Source of the DNA: Dryococelus australis
Lineage: Eukaryota > Arthropoda > Insecta > Phasmatodea > Phasmatidae
Direction: 5' to 3'
DNA length: 64,000 nt
Assembly (NCBI GenBank): GCA_029891345.1
Contig: CM056994.1
Location: forward strand, 136,158,457-136,222,456
Part shown: positions 33,684 to 46,024 of the stretch, in pieces
How positions within the stretch are numbered: the stretch's first letter is position 1
Layout: each line of letters begins with the position of its first letter
The notes under the pieces: generated by a model
What the model was told of the DNA's origin: nothing
Database searches by the model: none
Seen by the model: only the letters and a program-made list of their open reading frames with translations
Translations under genes and position numbers: made by a program

Positions 33684-34655
33684 TGACACCGGCTAAGAGC
33701 CAGCCACAGGTAGACCATGACGGCACTCAACGCTAGTGGTACACGTGGGTAAGCATGTGTGCGCCTCCCGCTACAAGTCCGCACTTTCCCAGAATGGGAT
33801 AAAATGTTTCAGTGTATTATGTACTTTTTCTTTCCGGGAAAAATATGTTTAAAAAGTGTAATATGTCTTATTTCAGAGTTTTGTGTAATGTTAATGTTTA
33901 AAATTCAAAGTGCGCGCAGCATCGAAGAGAAAGACAATAATAATCAGGCAAGAACTCCTTCAACAGACAATTAAATAACAACAAAAATGCCATATTTAAA
34001 ATGCAACTGTAATTTTGTCCTAAAATACTTTTGGTGGCTTTTCAATTTTCAATATAACATTTTACTCAGCGAGCTCTGCTTGTGTGAACCCCGTAGGCAG
34101 CCATGGTAGGTCCGCGTGACCCTTGCCTCGGGGCAGTCGTCCTAGGAGAGCTGGCGAGGTAAGACGCTGTCATGTACGCTCTTCATATTTTTGCACTGAT
34201 GTACGTTTCAACAGTTTACTTTAGCATACCGGTTAACCTTTGCTTTGCATACATTTTGCCAGACATTCCCAGCATAATGCTATCCACTTAATTATTTGCA
34301 GCCTTTCAGGCTTTTTAGAATTTAAATGACAGGAGAGGAGGAGATGTCGAAGAGGTCATTCGGCCAGCGCAGTTTGTGTACGAGATGCCATCCGCCCATG
34401 TTTAGGGCTTTTCATTGTATTTCTGCTTAATGTGTTTGTGAAATTATTTGAGGGTTTTTATCATGTTAAATATTATGTATTGCGGCCCATCACCCACGGC
34501 CACGTGGTTAGCTATCAGCAAGTCCGTATTTGCGCCATCACCACATTATGCGGGCTAATTCTTCTTCCATCATATGCACCTTAATTTTACGTCAGGGTTT
34601 ATGTAAAATTTTGAATAAGAGTACTTGTATTTTTCATGTTTGATAAATTTTTGAT
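33684..34655 (+). repeat. 3' LTR of the gypsy element, rearranged and truncated
   Basis: It matches the 5' LTR from TGACACCGGCTAAGAGCCAG onward. About 320 bases (near 34005-34330) are present here but absent from the 5' LTR. The match ends near 34655, so the last 900 bases of the LTR are missing. Confidence 0.82.
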
Positions 34656-34689
34656 CCCGGGTTGACGCGTCTAAGCCCAAAGTGTAATT

Positions 34690-34920
34690 TTTATCCCAAC
34701 GTGGAGAATCCCGCCCTAGCAAGGTGGAAATTAGTCAAAGTTGTGAGTTTTGTGACATAACCTTGATGCCGTCGGGTGAGACGCGAGACGAACGATAACA
34801 CAAATTACTTACTGCTGCGGGCGTTAGCGGTGTTTCCCACCACACTGTTGAGACTCAGGGTTCTCAGCGATGCTGTGGGTTCTGTGTATCCGTCGCATCC
34901 GAGCGTACTTACGATACACT
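34690..34920 (-). repeat. inverted LTR 3'-end fragment
   Basis: On the minus strand it reads GTAAGTACGCTCGG, then ACACAGAACCCACAGCAT, CCCTGAGTCTCAA and TCTCACCCGACGGCATCAA. These match, in order, the last 165 bases of the 5' LTR (29096-29259). It is a second LTR copy in reverse orientation abutting the truncated 3' LTR. Confidence 0.75.
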
Positions 34921-35084
34921 TTACAATGCTAAACATTTACTAAACATTTTATCACGAATAATTGTGTGGCGAGGACACTGTCACTATTGAAACACTGAGA
35001 GACTTACTTTTTATTTTACCGCTCATACAAATAACGTGCCAAGCAATTTAATGATGATAAATTAGAATGTGTCTACCTAACTCT

Positions 35085-35165
35085 GGGTGCTCCCCTGCCC
35101 GCAATTACTCTAGCGCACTCCTATGTGGATGACTTCACCGTGGTGTTTGAAAACACAATCTTCAG
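35085..35165 (+). pseudogene. possible reverse transcriptase YVDD fragment
   Basis: A short translation reads LPAITLAHSYVDDFTVVFEN. YVDD followed by a hydrophobic strand is the reverse-transcriptase active-site pattern. The segment is only about 27 codons and the flanks do not extend the match, so chance cannot be excluded. Confidence 0.3.
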
Positions 35166-35169
35166 TAGT

Positions 35170-36735
35170 GTGGACTGACTATTTTCCCTGAAGATACAAA
35201 TTACAAATTGAATCAATACATGAATACGTATGATTATTTGGCATCACTAGCGTGGACTCGTCAGGGCTCGCCCTCCAGCAAAGTAAGCCAGTATGACTAA
35301 TAAATGATTACACTAGCTTTATATGAAAACAAATTTAAAAAAATTGAATTGCTACATGGATGATTTATTCACAAGAACTTGTTAACTAAAATGCCTAACC
35401 GCCAACTTTATTAATTCCTACAAGTAAAATATTATAAAATAATTAAATTTGGCATAAATCATACATTGCAATTTTTACATAACCAATAAACTTTTCTCAA
35501 CATATCTGCTTGCCTTATTTCTGGCCTAACAAAACTTCTTACAAAACAAACACACTGAAAACACATTGTCTAACATATTTGGCAGAAATTTAAAAGTTTT
35601 GAAACAACAAATTGCACAACAAATATTCAAACTTGTTAAAAAAGGAAGTAACTAATACTGACATAAACTGCCACCTATAAAACAAAATCACGTAACCATA
35701 CCTTGGAAAACATGTTAGTATAGGTGGATGCACTTCAGTTATTGCTGCTGAAAATTTTGTCGTGTGGCGGCATCCTTCCAGGTTAAATACAGACAGAACT
35801 GTACTCTGACTTTACCCAGCTTGTTGTCAGAAAATGTGACCACAATAGAATACAATTTTTAATTTAGGTCGTTACTTCTATCTGTTGAAACGGAGAATGG
35901 AAAGTCTGCAAATGCTGAACAACTTCTGATATTGATGATATTGCATCAGCTAACATTACATTCTGAATACAATTTGGACGTATGTTGCTTTCTGAAGCCT
36001 GAACTGAGACACAGTTCATGTGATTTGGGTTGCGCTAGATCAGACGTGCTGGATCAATATTACAGGCTACTGTCGGAATACCGGGGCCTTGGATTATGCG
36101 GAGTAGGTCGAGTTGGCATCCGGCTTGGCACAAAGTCTGGGATTGCGAGCACACCTTACTTGTTCAGACATCCTTACATTGCCCACTTGACTCGTAACCT
36201 GTTTCTCCAACTGCAGGGGTGGTTGGGTACACCACTGGTGCTGGCCCCAAGCCCTAGTGTCTTACTGCTGGTGTTGACAGCTGGAATACCAGGTTCTGTG
36301 TTAGGCAGGCTGGCTGCTTGTCGACGTGTGGTGTGAGTAGGAAATACACCTCTTGAATAAAAACACACGGGTAGGGAACAATACGTATTTATCACGTAGT
36401 AATAAACACAGTGGCGCGTACTATCGCCTACCAAGCAAAATGTGGTCGGAAGTAACCTACGGTAAAACAGGTGGAGGTGATCTGCTCAACTAACTTGGTA
36501 TAGAATTACTTTGACGGTTATAAAAACAACTCAGTCACAGCTGCTCTAAATCGAGATGTCTCAAAGAGATTTTAAGAAAAAAGTTACCACTACTTTTAAT
36601 GGTAGTGGGTGTAGTTGGTACTACAGAAAGTAATGGCAGTTGTCAAACCAGGAGGAACGACAATGGAGAGTGTGGTATTGGTGTCTGCAGGCTTACTGTT
36701 GAAGAGCTGGTGGTAGATGCTGCAGAACCTTTGGA
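35170..36735. other. no confident gene
   Basis: A 134-codon plus frame at 35932-36336 has no recognised domain. An ACACAGTGGCGCG motif near 36410, preceded by AATAAAAACACACGG, resembles an LTR end plus primer site or a hAT-type terminus, but I found no matching partner. Confidence 0.35.
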
Positions 36736-36905
36736 GTTGGTGGCAGCCGTTGACAGCAGCCTCTGGGACTGCTGCTGGCTGGTGGTAGGAGCCACTGGAA
36801 CTCCTGGTGGCTGTTGAGAGAAGCCTCTGGAGCTTCTGGTTGTTGGTGGTGGTAGCCTCTGGAGCTGCTGGTAGGCTTCGCTGAAGCCTCTGGAGTTCTT
36901 GGAGA
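36735..36905 (+). repeat. degenerate minisatellite (CTCTGGAGCTGCTGGT-like)
   Basis: Units such as GCCTCTGGAGCTTCTGGT, GCCTCTGGAGCTGCTGGT and GCCTCTGGAGTTCTTGG recur with irregular spacing. The open frames across it are a by-product of the repeat. Confidence 0.6.
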
Positions 36906-39107
36906 GGACCGTGATGGCCTAAAGTTCAGTAGAGAGCCACAGCACACGAAGTGGTGAGGCGAGCTACTGGCAAAAATAACACCCATTTTCAGCTGTGCAC
37001 TGTCTTTTAAAGTGTGCTGGTCAGATTCATGCTGGGACCGGAGTGGGAGGTGTAACGTTGCCTTGTGATGTCTCTCTAGTGAAAGGTTAGGTGGGGGTAA
37101 CTCCCTTTCTGCCCGGCACTCGGCTCTGGCAGGGTTTGGTCACCCTCAGGCTGCTTTGTGGCAGGTGGTAGCTTGGTGACGCTTGTGGCAATTAGGACTG
37201 GGGAGGTTTCTTGGCTGCTTGCGTAATGTCTCATTCGTGTGTCTAGAATCGCTGTCCAAGATACTGGCAATCTAAATGGCACTGGTGAATAGTGTTGCCG
37301 GGTTTGACTCTTCCTCAGGTTACATAGAAATACATGAGGTTGATGAGTCATAGTCCATTAGCAATAATACTGGAAAGCAGCATGTGTGAAGTTGTATCTG
37401 TACAAACACAGGAGAATTTTTTTGCAACACCCATGCCTGCAAACATTTTTCTGAATGCAGCACCGGCATAATCTGCTGTGTTAGGTGGAATAATATACTC
37501 AACTAAGAACAAAGGAAATTACATTCTGGTTTTGTGATGTCCAAGTCAGCATTTTTAGTGTTAAAATAGCCGGAGATCTTGTTTTCTTCTTGGCTTTTTA
37601 TATGCCCCACATGTTTCAAACATTTCATGTTACTGGTTATGTCTTTTCTAAAACTGTATATTATTTTACTCAAACCTACAGACATAGCAGAACACAGATT
37701 TATTGCCCTTCTGAGACTTCTGTATACACACAAAATTGGCACTGTATGAATCCTATATGTTTGAAAGTACTAATTTTTGTTTGACTTGCTTATTTTTAAA
37801 CACGATAAAAATCATGCATAAAATTAATTACTGCCTACATCAATAAAAAATCCTCAACTCATACACTGCAGCTACTGTTAACCTAAAATCATAACATGAC
37901 AAAATGCTCGAAAGTTACCATCAGCTACATCCCATACACAAGTAATGTTCGAGTGATTATTATCCTACAGACACAAAACATGTAAACACTTTGCTCTTAA
38001 AGCAAACTATGGTGACCCACAAAAACATAAGTGGTATGTAAATAACATCCACCTTCATGTCACTGTACGATATATAAAGCGAAAAAAAAAACATGCCGGG
38101 CATCTTAAGACTTTCGCAACAATGTTTTGCAATTGCTAGGCAACAAAACTCCATTCAATGACTGAAAAATTCAACAACACAGATCTATTCCGCAACTCAA
38201 CAGCTTCACTTTACAGCCATGTTTATTGTTTGATAACTGCTGGGAGGGTAAATTTTGTTGGCTCAACAGGTGAATATAAAGAAAGATAAAGAGAAATGGA
38301 GTCTCAGATTCTTCAGTAACAGCTGAAGAGAAAGAAGCTGTCCGTGACAAAGAGACTTTTTTGTGTATGTGTTATACCATCTCCACCTTTAAGCAAATAC
38401 CGCGGACTGCAAACAAACATTTTTTTTAAATCTGTAAAAAATCATAAGCTTTCGTAAAACAGTGAAATAATGCACCAACCCATAAATTTTACGGACAAAT
38501 TGTAAAAGTTGGCAGGTATGAACATGGCATCACTCATGCATGAAGTTATGTTGACTCTATTGACTAACAGCACAATGCAGGCGGGAATTCCATATTGGTA
38601 TACAAGATTTTAAGTACAAAGTAGAAACACAATAATCTTTTAAAATTTTGTCAGGCTAATGAAAATAAAACTTTAGATGGAAATATTTATTTTTTATAAA
38701 TTTAATTGCTGCATATTGCTTTCAGCAAGTGTTGTAAATATGTACTCATACACAATCAGTTAAAAACCAGTTTATACCACTGGTTACAAACCAGTTGATA
38801 CCATGCAATGGTAATGGTGTCATTTTTTTTGACACCACTACCAAGCTGGTGTGTCTATCTGTCATTCAACTGTCAAAAGTGTGTGTGTATCTGAGACAGA
38901 GGGTATGGTCACGAGAAATATAACATCTCAACTAAGTGTTCATTTTTTTCTAAACCTCTCTCTTCCAAATGCATTTGTGGATAGAAATGTGAGAATTCTA
39001 AAATGAGACATTTCAATATTAATAAAAATATGCATTAAAACTAAACAATATCTCTCATGTAGTATCACATGTGACTACAGTAAATATATCATATTTTATA
39101 TTAAGAA
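36906..39107. other. no recognisable gene
   Basis: Mostly AT-rich. Frames of 60-97 codons carry no motif I recognise. This is downstream of the host gene terminal exon. Confidence 0.5.
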
Positions 39108-39666
39108 AATTTTATTATAAATATAAGTTACATAAAATCAAAACACATTTTGGACATTAAGAACTATTTTATAATTTTTCCTTATTACACTTATTGAATA
39201 GTATGGTAAAAATCAAACTTCTTGACTAAGTAACAAGTGCAAATACAGAAAAACTCGAAGTTTTGATAGTGATTCACTTGGTAAGCCAACCCTTTTCCTG
39301 AACATCTCAGTTCAACATACATAATCATTGTAAGTTCAGTTGTTATAAAAACCCTGAGCCTGTTGCATATATGATGATAATTAACACAGTAACAGTAAAA
39401 CAATATGTAGTACACATAACAACTGCCTCCATAAATTTATAAACAGCACATTATTTATAATAGTGATAGTCAGAAAATGGACAATTATAATCATGTGTGT
39501 GAAATTACAGTAAAAATCACTCTTCAAATACTGACACTGCATTTCACGCATCTTCAACAGCAGACTCTGGTGGAAGGCTTGGCAGAGAGAGCTTTTCATA
39601 ACAGCTGTTCACAAGAGGCAGATGAGGTGCCACTTCGTTAGGTTCAGTCAGAGCAACGCTGGGTAT
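39108..39666 (-). CDS. terminal coding exon plus 3' UTR of an unidentified host gene
   Basis: On the minus strand a pyrimidine-rich acceptor (TTTCCTTTCGGCAG) ends at 39667. It is followed by 40 codons in phase 0 and a TGA at 39546-39544. The peptide runs IPSVALTEPNEVAPHLPLVN, then SCYEKLSLPSLPPESAVEDA. The composition is ordinary protein, rich in Pro, Glu and Leu, unlike the repeat-derived frames around it, and there are no stops. An AATAAA on the minus strand near 39113 gives a plausible 3' UTR of about 430 bases. I do not recognise the protein. Upstream exons would lie at higher coordinates, but none was confidently found, so the preceding intron may be long and repeat-filled. The phase and exon status are inferred from the splice acceptor alone. 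Confidence 0.5.
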
Positions 39667-40002
39667 CTGCCGAAAGGAAAGAAAAAACTATCATTATAAT
39701 TACAAGCAAGAAGTGACTAGGTGTAATATATAAGACAAAATAATTCTTATTTCTAGATTCTGGCAGTCTTATATGTAGCAAATATGATAGACTGCAACAA
39801 CACAGGTTGGTTGGGTTTCATGGGGCGTGTATCCAATTCTTCACCCTGCCGTTAAAGGTAAAGTTGATTCTGGTTCACAAATGACATTTTATAATGTAAA
39901 ATTGTGACTAAATAATGCAGGTAGATTACATCAATTTAGAGCCTGCTGTAAAATAAAATCTGAGAATATACCATCCAACAATAACAAAGTTTCAAAATAA
40001 TT

Positions 40003-40744
40003 TGTAACATTGCAGTTTATATAAATCTTTATCGCTTTTATAATTGTTTTTCAGTTTGCCTTTTAGTTAAAATCCTCAGTTTCATTTGTCAGTGAGTGTA
40101 ATTGTCAAAATTTTCCTTTCGCACCACTAGGCACCACCGTGGGGCTGTATTTCAGTTGTTATCTGTATTATGTGGCACTTTTGAATTCTCAGGCTACAGA
40201 GCGAGGTGACGTAACTTTTGAGGTTATGATTTTTTTCTTTTCTCATGCTATCAGCAGTTCCGTATTTTTGGCCTCACATTGATGTAATGTTCAGCCAATA
40301 GAAAGTCTCGAAGCCTGGACAAATGTGTATTTTTAGATTTGTATTCAGGAGTGGAGGTAGCTGCGCGTGCCGAGGTGAGTGTAGCTAGCCCTGTATTGGT
40401 TCCCATTAGTAAATCAACCTTTGAAGAGACAATATGTCATCCAGTATAATGTAAACCATGGTGTAGAGAAGTTGTAGTGATGAGAGATTTGTGGGAGGCC
40501 GATAGGCATCAAGGGGGAAGGTTTCTTGTTCCTCCCCCTTGCCTTCTTAAATTTTCCTTGCTAGTCGAGATGTGTACTTGAACTTTCTGTAACCGCTACT
40601 GTGACGCTGTGAACCTCTGAATTTTTAATGAGAAGGAAGTAGTGTTAATAGGAATGTACACTGTGCTAGACCTTCAAAAATAAACCTGGTTAGATTCCGA
40701 CATGGAAATTTTCTCTTATTATTTTTCTCTCTCTCTCTCTCTCT

Positions 40745-40830
<86 letters not shown>

Positions 40831-41017
40831 TAATATATATATATTAAATAATAATAATAATAAAAAAACCAGATTAACAACAGTTGTAACTGTGAACCGA
40901 CTGAGCCTAGCAGAACCCCTATTTGTAGTGAACAGGACAATGCTGATAAATGTTCCCCAATGTGTGTGCTGAAGATTTGTAACCTGTATTGTAACATGGC
41001 AGGAAGGCTATGTTGCA
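40003..41017 (+). repeat. LTR-like unit, copy A (about 1.0 kb)
   Basis: It starts TGTAACATTGCAG and ends TGTTGCA, forming the short inverted TG..CA ends of an LTR. Most of it matches 49667-50418 in the same orientation: TTTTATAATTGTTTTTCAGT, GTTTCATTTGTCAGTGAGTG, AAATGTGTATTTTTAGATTT and the AATAAA region before TTCCGACATGG. It is longer than copy B because of extra sequence near 40400-40560 and a TA microsatellite. Five-base target duplications are not evident at either copy. Confidence 0.65.
40725..40860. repeat. compound microsatellite (TC)n-(TA)n-(AAT)n
   Basis: A TCTCTC run passes into about 80 bases of TA and then an AATAAT run. It lies within the LTR-like copy A and is absent from copy B, so it expanded after the two copies separated. 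Confidence 0.95.
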
Positions 41018-41304
41018 AAATAGCGCCATAACGTCACGCGAGGACTTGGACACCCCTGAGAAGCAGCAACATGTCGCAGTAATGTGTGGCTGAATGATAC
41101 CAACGTTGCCATTTCAAGTAGCACACAACTCACAATTAAGCATAAAGAAGTTTCAACACTTAAATTTCATGAAGCAGCACTGTAACAAGCAGTAATGAAT
41201 TGTGAAATATGGTTGGTACATCATTGTTACATGCAGATATTCTGCATCCTTTCCATTACCCCCCTCCTACTAGAGCATCATCGTTAACTGAAGAGAAGGC
41301 GGGG

Positions 41305-41560
41305 TTACAAATGAGTCATCATATAATACTGATTCAAGCCACAGTCTTCCCAACCCTGGAAGATTGAATAATTTGAGCGGTCATTGCAGAATTTTCTGAT
41401 CATCACTGCCCTCCCCTTCAGAGCAACTCGTGGGGTGAAGAACCTTCTGGATCGGATCAGCTCAGCTACATAAACTGCAGCATGCTTCCGAGTCAGGAGT
41501 CTGGAGTCTTGTACTGCAATTAGTACCAGGTGTGTGGCACCATCGAACATCAAGGGGAGA
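41305..41560 (-). pseudogene. BEL/Pao integrase N-terminal fragment
   Basis: The minus frame reads HLPLMFDGATHLVLIAVQDS, then RLLTRKHAAVYVAELIRSRR and FFTPRVALKGRAVMIRKFCN. The pattern of an arginine/leucine-rich strand, an H..KHA.V helix and an FWIPR-like step followed by a cysteine resembles the zinc-binding start of BEL/Pao integrases. The second histidine/cysteine set is incomplete. It is an isolated fragment with no neighbouring RT. The identification rests on pattern similarity only. Confidence 0.42.
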
Positions 41561-41744
41561 TGCTGATGAGTGAAGTCAGTGACATCAGGAGAATAGACAA
41601 TTAGGCTGACCAGTTGGACTTTGGAAAGTGGGATTCAAGGCATGAGTGATAGATATTTGGAAAGATGTTAATGTATGGCAATTGACATTTTGATCAACTA
41701 ATCAACTACGATTATAACTCCTCTCTCTTTACGTGAAGTATAAC

Positions 41745-43760
41745 CTTACTTCAACCAATGTAAGTTGTCTACTTCAACCACCCATGTGAGAGTTGTGCAC
41801 GCACAACTTTGCGCATAAGTTCTCAGCCACTTAAATCTCCCAGGCGGCCAAGCACGTGGCCACAAAGTTACGCAACCAGCAAGCATACCCCCTTCCCCCC
41901 TCCCCATGCACTGAGTGCCTACAAGCTTCAGCCACTTTGGGCGCGGCTGATTGCCGCTGAAGATACACGAACCAAGGAATGCTGACAAGAGGGTTCCCAC
42001 CTCCCACGCCAGCCACTACGGCAGAAGGACATCTCGCACCTTCCTGCACCTTGCTGTAGCAGCCAGGACTTCTCACGATATAAGTCCGTGCACAGCGGGA
42101 CTCCAGTCAGTCATTCATATTCTTCTCTTGAGTTCACCCTGAGCACTCCTTAGTGCTGGGGCCTCCAGCGAAACCTCGAGTCTTCTGTAGCCATCGCGGC
42201 TACCCTCTGCGATTACATCAGTCTTCATCACCAATGAACACAAATATACCTTGCTACTTAAACTTCTTTTGTCTCCTAAGAGACCCGCATCAGACAGTTT
42301 TAGTTGAGTAGTTAAATATTCAGTTATCTAGATCACTTTCCCTTCAGCTTAGAACCAGGTTGCCTACACCTGGCTATCGTAGTTTTCCTTTAGTACTCAG
42401 TCTGTTCGGTAGAAGATAGCACGAGTCACTATATTTATTGATTCCTCAATAAATACAGTTTGTTCTCTATCCTAACGCTTTCATTTCTAGAATACGTCTA
42501 TTTCGCTTGCTAGGAATAAGTTGCACTGTGCACTACTGACAGAAACCGGTACTTATGTAATCTGTACTTATGTAATTTGTACTAGCTTGACGGTGCCCCC
42601 CCCCCCACCCCCCTCGGGGACCACTAGTCTGGAACAACACACCCATTAGACGGCTACCTGTTGCTTCCTATTACCCCCCGAGCACTGAGGTACTGGGAGG
42701 AAGGAACAAAGGAGCCACAACCACCAGGAAAACCTTCCACCAAGGAGAGACAGCAAACCTAGACTTTATCACCTACCAGAGCACCTAGGTGCTGGGGGCG
42801 GTATTGGTCTGGGTGTTGCAGCCTGGCCTTGGCTGGAGACTTAAATCCAGTAGTAGTATTGGTGGCCCACATGGTTCAATGTCTCTGATCCTCCTGCAGA
42901 CGTGGAGACTCTTACCGAGCTTGTGCCACGAATCAGCTATTGGACCTACACTATCCTAGGGCATTGTTTCTCGTCTAAAGTCCACATCGTATCTTGTTCA
43001 GCAGTGACTTAACTCTATGACTTACAAGATAAGACACGGCCGAAGGCATAGGGAACAAAAGATTGCTCATCTAGCTGTCCAGCAGCGGAGTACATTAGCT
43101 CCTCCTACGCAGGAGAGACAGGCGGAAAGGGACCGCGCTGCCTCTCAGAGATTACAGGCAGTCTCGACTGTCCACGTGGTACGTTATAGTCATTTTACAC
43201 CGCTTGTCCACATCAGTCTCTACTACCACCCTGTAGTGAGGGGTTTAGCCTACCGGACTGAACCTAGATATGGTTTAGCCAACCCAAACTTCTGGAGCCA
43301 AGAATCAATGGACTGGAACTTGAAGTATAACATAATTTAACTCAAGTACTGTAACAATAGTCTCACTCAGCCAGTTAATCCATGTCTCCACCTCACCGAA
43401 GACCTTCCGGGTAAGTCAGGTTACTAACACCTCCCGTCTGCTACCTATAACCGCGCAATTGGTCTAGCATATCAAATCTCGGCGACCATGCCACATAGTC
43501 AATAGCTGGGCACACATCAAAGTGAATATCTAGTGTAAAGATAAGGAAAATTAATTATAACAGAGACTGATATAAACATCGCCCTAACTAATAGGAATAA
43601 GCATTAATAGTATAGATTCAATGTTGTAAATAACTGTGTGTATTTTTATTACACTGTTAACAAATTAAGACATTAAACTTAATCCTTTTACTTTTATTAC
43701 GACCTCCATCCCTCACTAACTTGGATAAGCTTCTGGCGGTGACATGTGAAAGTCGCGCTA
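41745..43760. other. GC-rich region, possible LTR at 41745-42520
   Basis: A TATAAG box near 42079 and AATAAATACAG near 42460 could be promoter and polyadenylation signals of a solo LTR. A C11 run sits at 42596-42606. The 107-codon frame at 43017-43340 has no recognised domain. No second copy was found in the window. Confidence 0.3.
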
Positions 43761-44043
43761 CAATCGGCGCAAGAAACACTCATATAAAATTGAAAACATG
43801 CATACCTATGATTGCTACAACACAACGGCTTGGCTTCTTTGCATAACTGCTTGAGAAGGATAGGGATTTTTTCCATTCGCTTATGCCAAGTCCTACGCTA
43901 ACCGATCACATGCTGATGTTTCTAACTAGTCAGGTCAGTGCAAAATTAATTTGTCACAAGAAAGTAAACATTCAATAGACAACGTAGTAAATTTCCAATT
44001 TCTGTGTTTTGTATAAACAAGAATGTGTTAAAAGGGAGAGAAA

Positions 44044-44197
44044 ATGCATTATGGTGACAATTTCAATGTAAACTTAATCTCTTGTGTTGATCCTTTGCCT
44101 GTTTTGTATAACAAAAGCAATGCAAACTATAAAAATGAAACTGTGAAAAGAAACACATGGTCAGACACAATAAGCAAAAAATCTGAAGATGTTCATG
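44044..44197 (+). pseudogene. MADF-BESS gene exon 1 (MADF first half)
   Basis: ATG at 44044 sits in a fair Kozak context (GAGAAAATGC). The 51 codons include NLISCVDPLPVLYNKSNANY followed by KNETVKRNTWSDTISKK. This matches the MADF pattern of an LI..V...P.LY helix, then Y(K) and a conserved W..I helix. The exon ends at a strong donor (CATG|GTAAGT) in phase 1. MADF domains are insect DNA-binding modules of the Adf1 type; the protein would act in the nucleus. This exon itself is intact, but the continuation is broken. Confidence 0.68.
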
Positions 44198-45081
44198 GTA
44201 AGTACACCTATTTTGGTTCCAAGTACAAGTAGTAGATAACTAGTCTGCTGCTGAAATAAACAAACACAATATAATTATGTTTATTAAATTACTGCTCACA
44301 ATTTTAAGCATCTTAAATATACCAGAAATTGGTTGGTGTACATGAAAATTCATTTGGTCACATGCATGACCAGCAAATATTTTTCTGTTTCCATCCTTAT
44401 TTATGTTTACATTTATGTGATGTGCATTTCTGGGTCAGTAGCAGAAAAAACTATGTTACTGATGGCTACATATTTAGCCAAAAACATTTTTGAATTATTT
44501 CCACTAACTGAAAATTGTGCAGATCTGGGATTTTCTTTTGGGTAATAACGTAATAATATAAAAACAGGCTTTTCAGTCAAAGTATATAGGTCTACATCAA
44601 ATTACAAGGCATTGTTTAAGAGACTGTTATCAGGAAAGACAAAAAACATAGCCATAATGTTTATTTTATAATTTATTACTCACATCTAAATGACGTAACA
44701 ATAAAAGCTAGGATATTTAGTTGAAACGACACTAACCTGGTGTGACCTTAGATTTTTGGTAAAGCACTGTTGTTAAGCACAATTGTGTATGGTCAGCTAC
44801 ATCTCCCAGTGATATGGAATTTTTCTTAACAATGGGGTAACACTGGTTAACGACATTAGTTTCAGTGATTACACAGATTGTTTCTTTACCAAAGGTTCAT
44901 GTAGGGTAATCAGATGCTAACAGTTCGTCATTTGCAACTTTAACCATATGCTTTGCATGTTTAAATTCAATTGTTCTGCGTAAGGCTTGAAATATTGAAA
45001 CCTGCGTCTTACAGAAGTGTATGTGTGTAATGCATTGCTACTTGGTACAAGCAATTAAGAAATGTGACTATTTTCTTTCAG

Positions 45082-45221
45082 CCTAAACTGCATCTGCACA
45101 ATGGCTGTGAATATGGGAACAATATGCACAGGAGCGAAAAGCAGCGCTTTCAAGAGGTGCAGCTGCAAAAGAGTGGTCTGTGATGCAGCATTTGACATTT
45201 CTCGATAGGTACATTCGTCAT
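45082..45221 (+). pseudogene. MADF-BESS gene exon 2 (MADF second half), with in-frame stops
   Basis: The acceptor TTTTCTTTCAG ends at 45081. In the phase set by exon 1 the exon reads a TAA as the second codon, then TASAQWL, a TGA, and IWEQYAQERKAALSRGAAAK followed by EWSVMQHLTFLDRYIRH. The second part is the typical end of a MADF domain (W..L..Y.RE, then W.....L.FL..Y). Correct splice phase but two stop codons indicate a formerly functional gene that has decayed, or two sequencing differences. A possible donor GATAG|GTACAT lies at 45208 and would give phase 2. Confidence 0.65.
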
Positions 45222-46024
45222 TGAACATAAGGTTAACAATAATTCTATGTTACTAGTATCAACTGTAGTTATTTTGGGAACCATACACTTCTGCTCACTA
45301 GACAATATTCATTTCAATTTTATAATGCTATATTCACATTTTTTACATTCTAAACCATTTTGGTTACAGACTATTTTTGAATAGGCGTAAGCAATTTTTA
45401 TTTTACAAGCCTCCATTTAACTAAATTTTTAGGTAACTTTTCCCCCAATATCAGCTTTTGTCAGTGTACCATGATATTCTGTTCTAGAGCTGCATTTTAC
45501 TGGACTTACATAAAATTGCTGTAACATAAACACAGTCCCCTACAGTAGTTACAAACAAAGCCTGCAAAGAATTTATGTTGGGATACCTAAAATTAACAGT
45601 GGGATAATTGGTATTTTGATTAGGCTATTATACCAGGCACAGAACATCTTGGCAGCTGAAAGTCAGGCGCTCTGACTTGCTCCTCCCGTTAGCTGGTGCC
45701 AGTAGCCTATCATGGCTGTGCGCTGTTGCCTAGTTGGCAATGTTATAGTGACCGCACTGAGTCAAGCAACAGGTTTCTCAGATGCACTCAAAGTATTGTG
45801 AAATATTTTATTAAAATTAAGCCACTTTTTGCAAGAGGCACATTTTGCTGAAGAAGTAGGTGAAAATCCTATGCCTGTAACTGTATCGGTTAGTGATTTT
45901 ACGTTATTAAGATATTTGCATGACAGTTGGCATAAACTCACTAGTATTTTTTTCAGAATGGAGGATATTCTTTGTTCTTCTCATGACAGGAAACCATATT
46001 TTATAGATATATCTTTATGCACGT
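45222..46024. other. intron-like sequence of the MADF-BESS pseudogene
   Basis: AT-rich, with a 65-codon frame at 45829 of no known type. A segment near 45640-45760 resembles the reverse complement of 48690-48800 (sharing GGCACAGAAC.TCTTG), possibly the ends of an inserted element, but the match is interrupted. Confidence 0.4.

Noticed and set aside
36380-36425. LTR end plus primer-binding site (ACACAGTGGCGCG)
   Set aside because: No second LTR copy and no internal retroelement domain follow; the word also resembles hAT termini.
40625-40828. Open frame of alternating Tyr-Ile residues
   Set aside because: It is a translation of the TA microsatellite.
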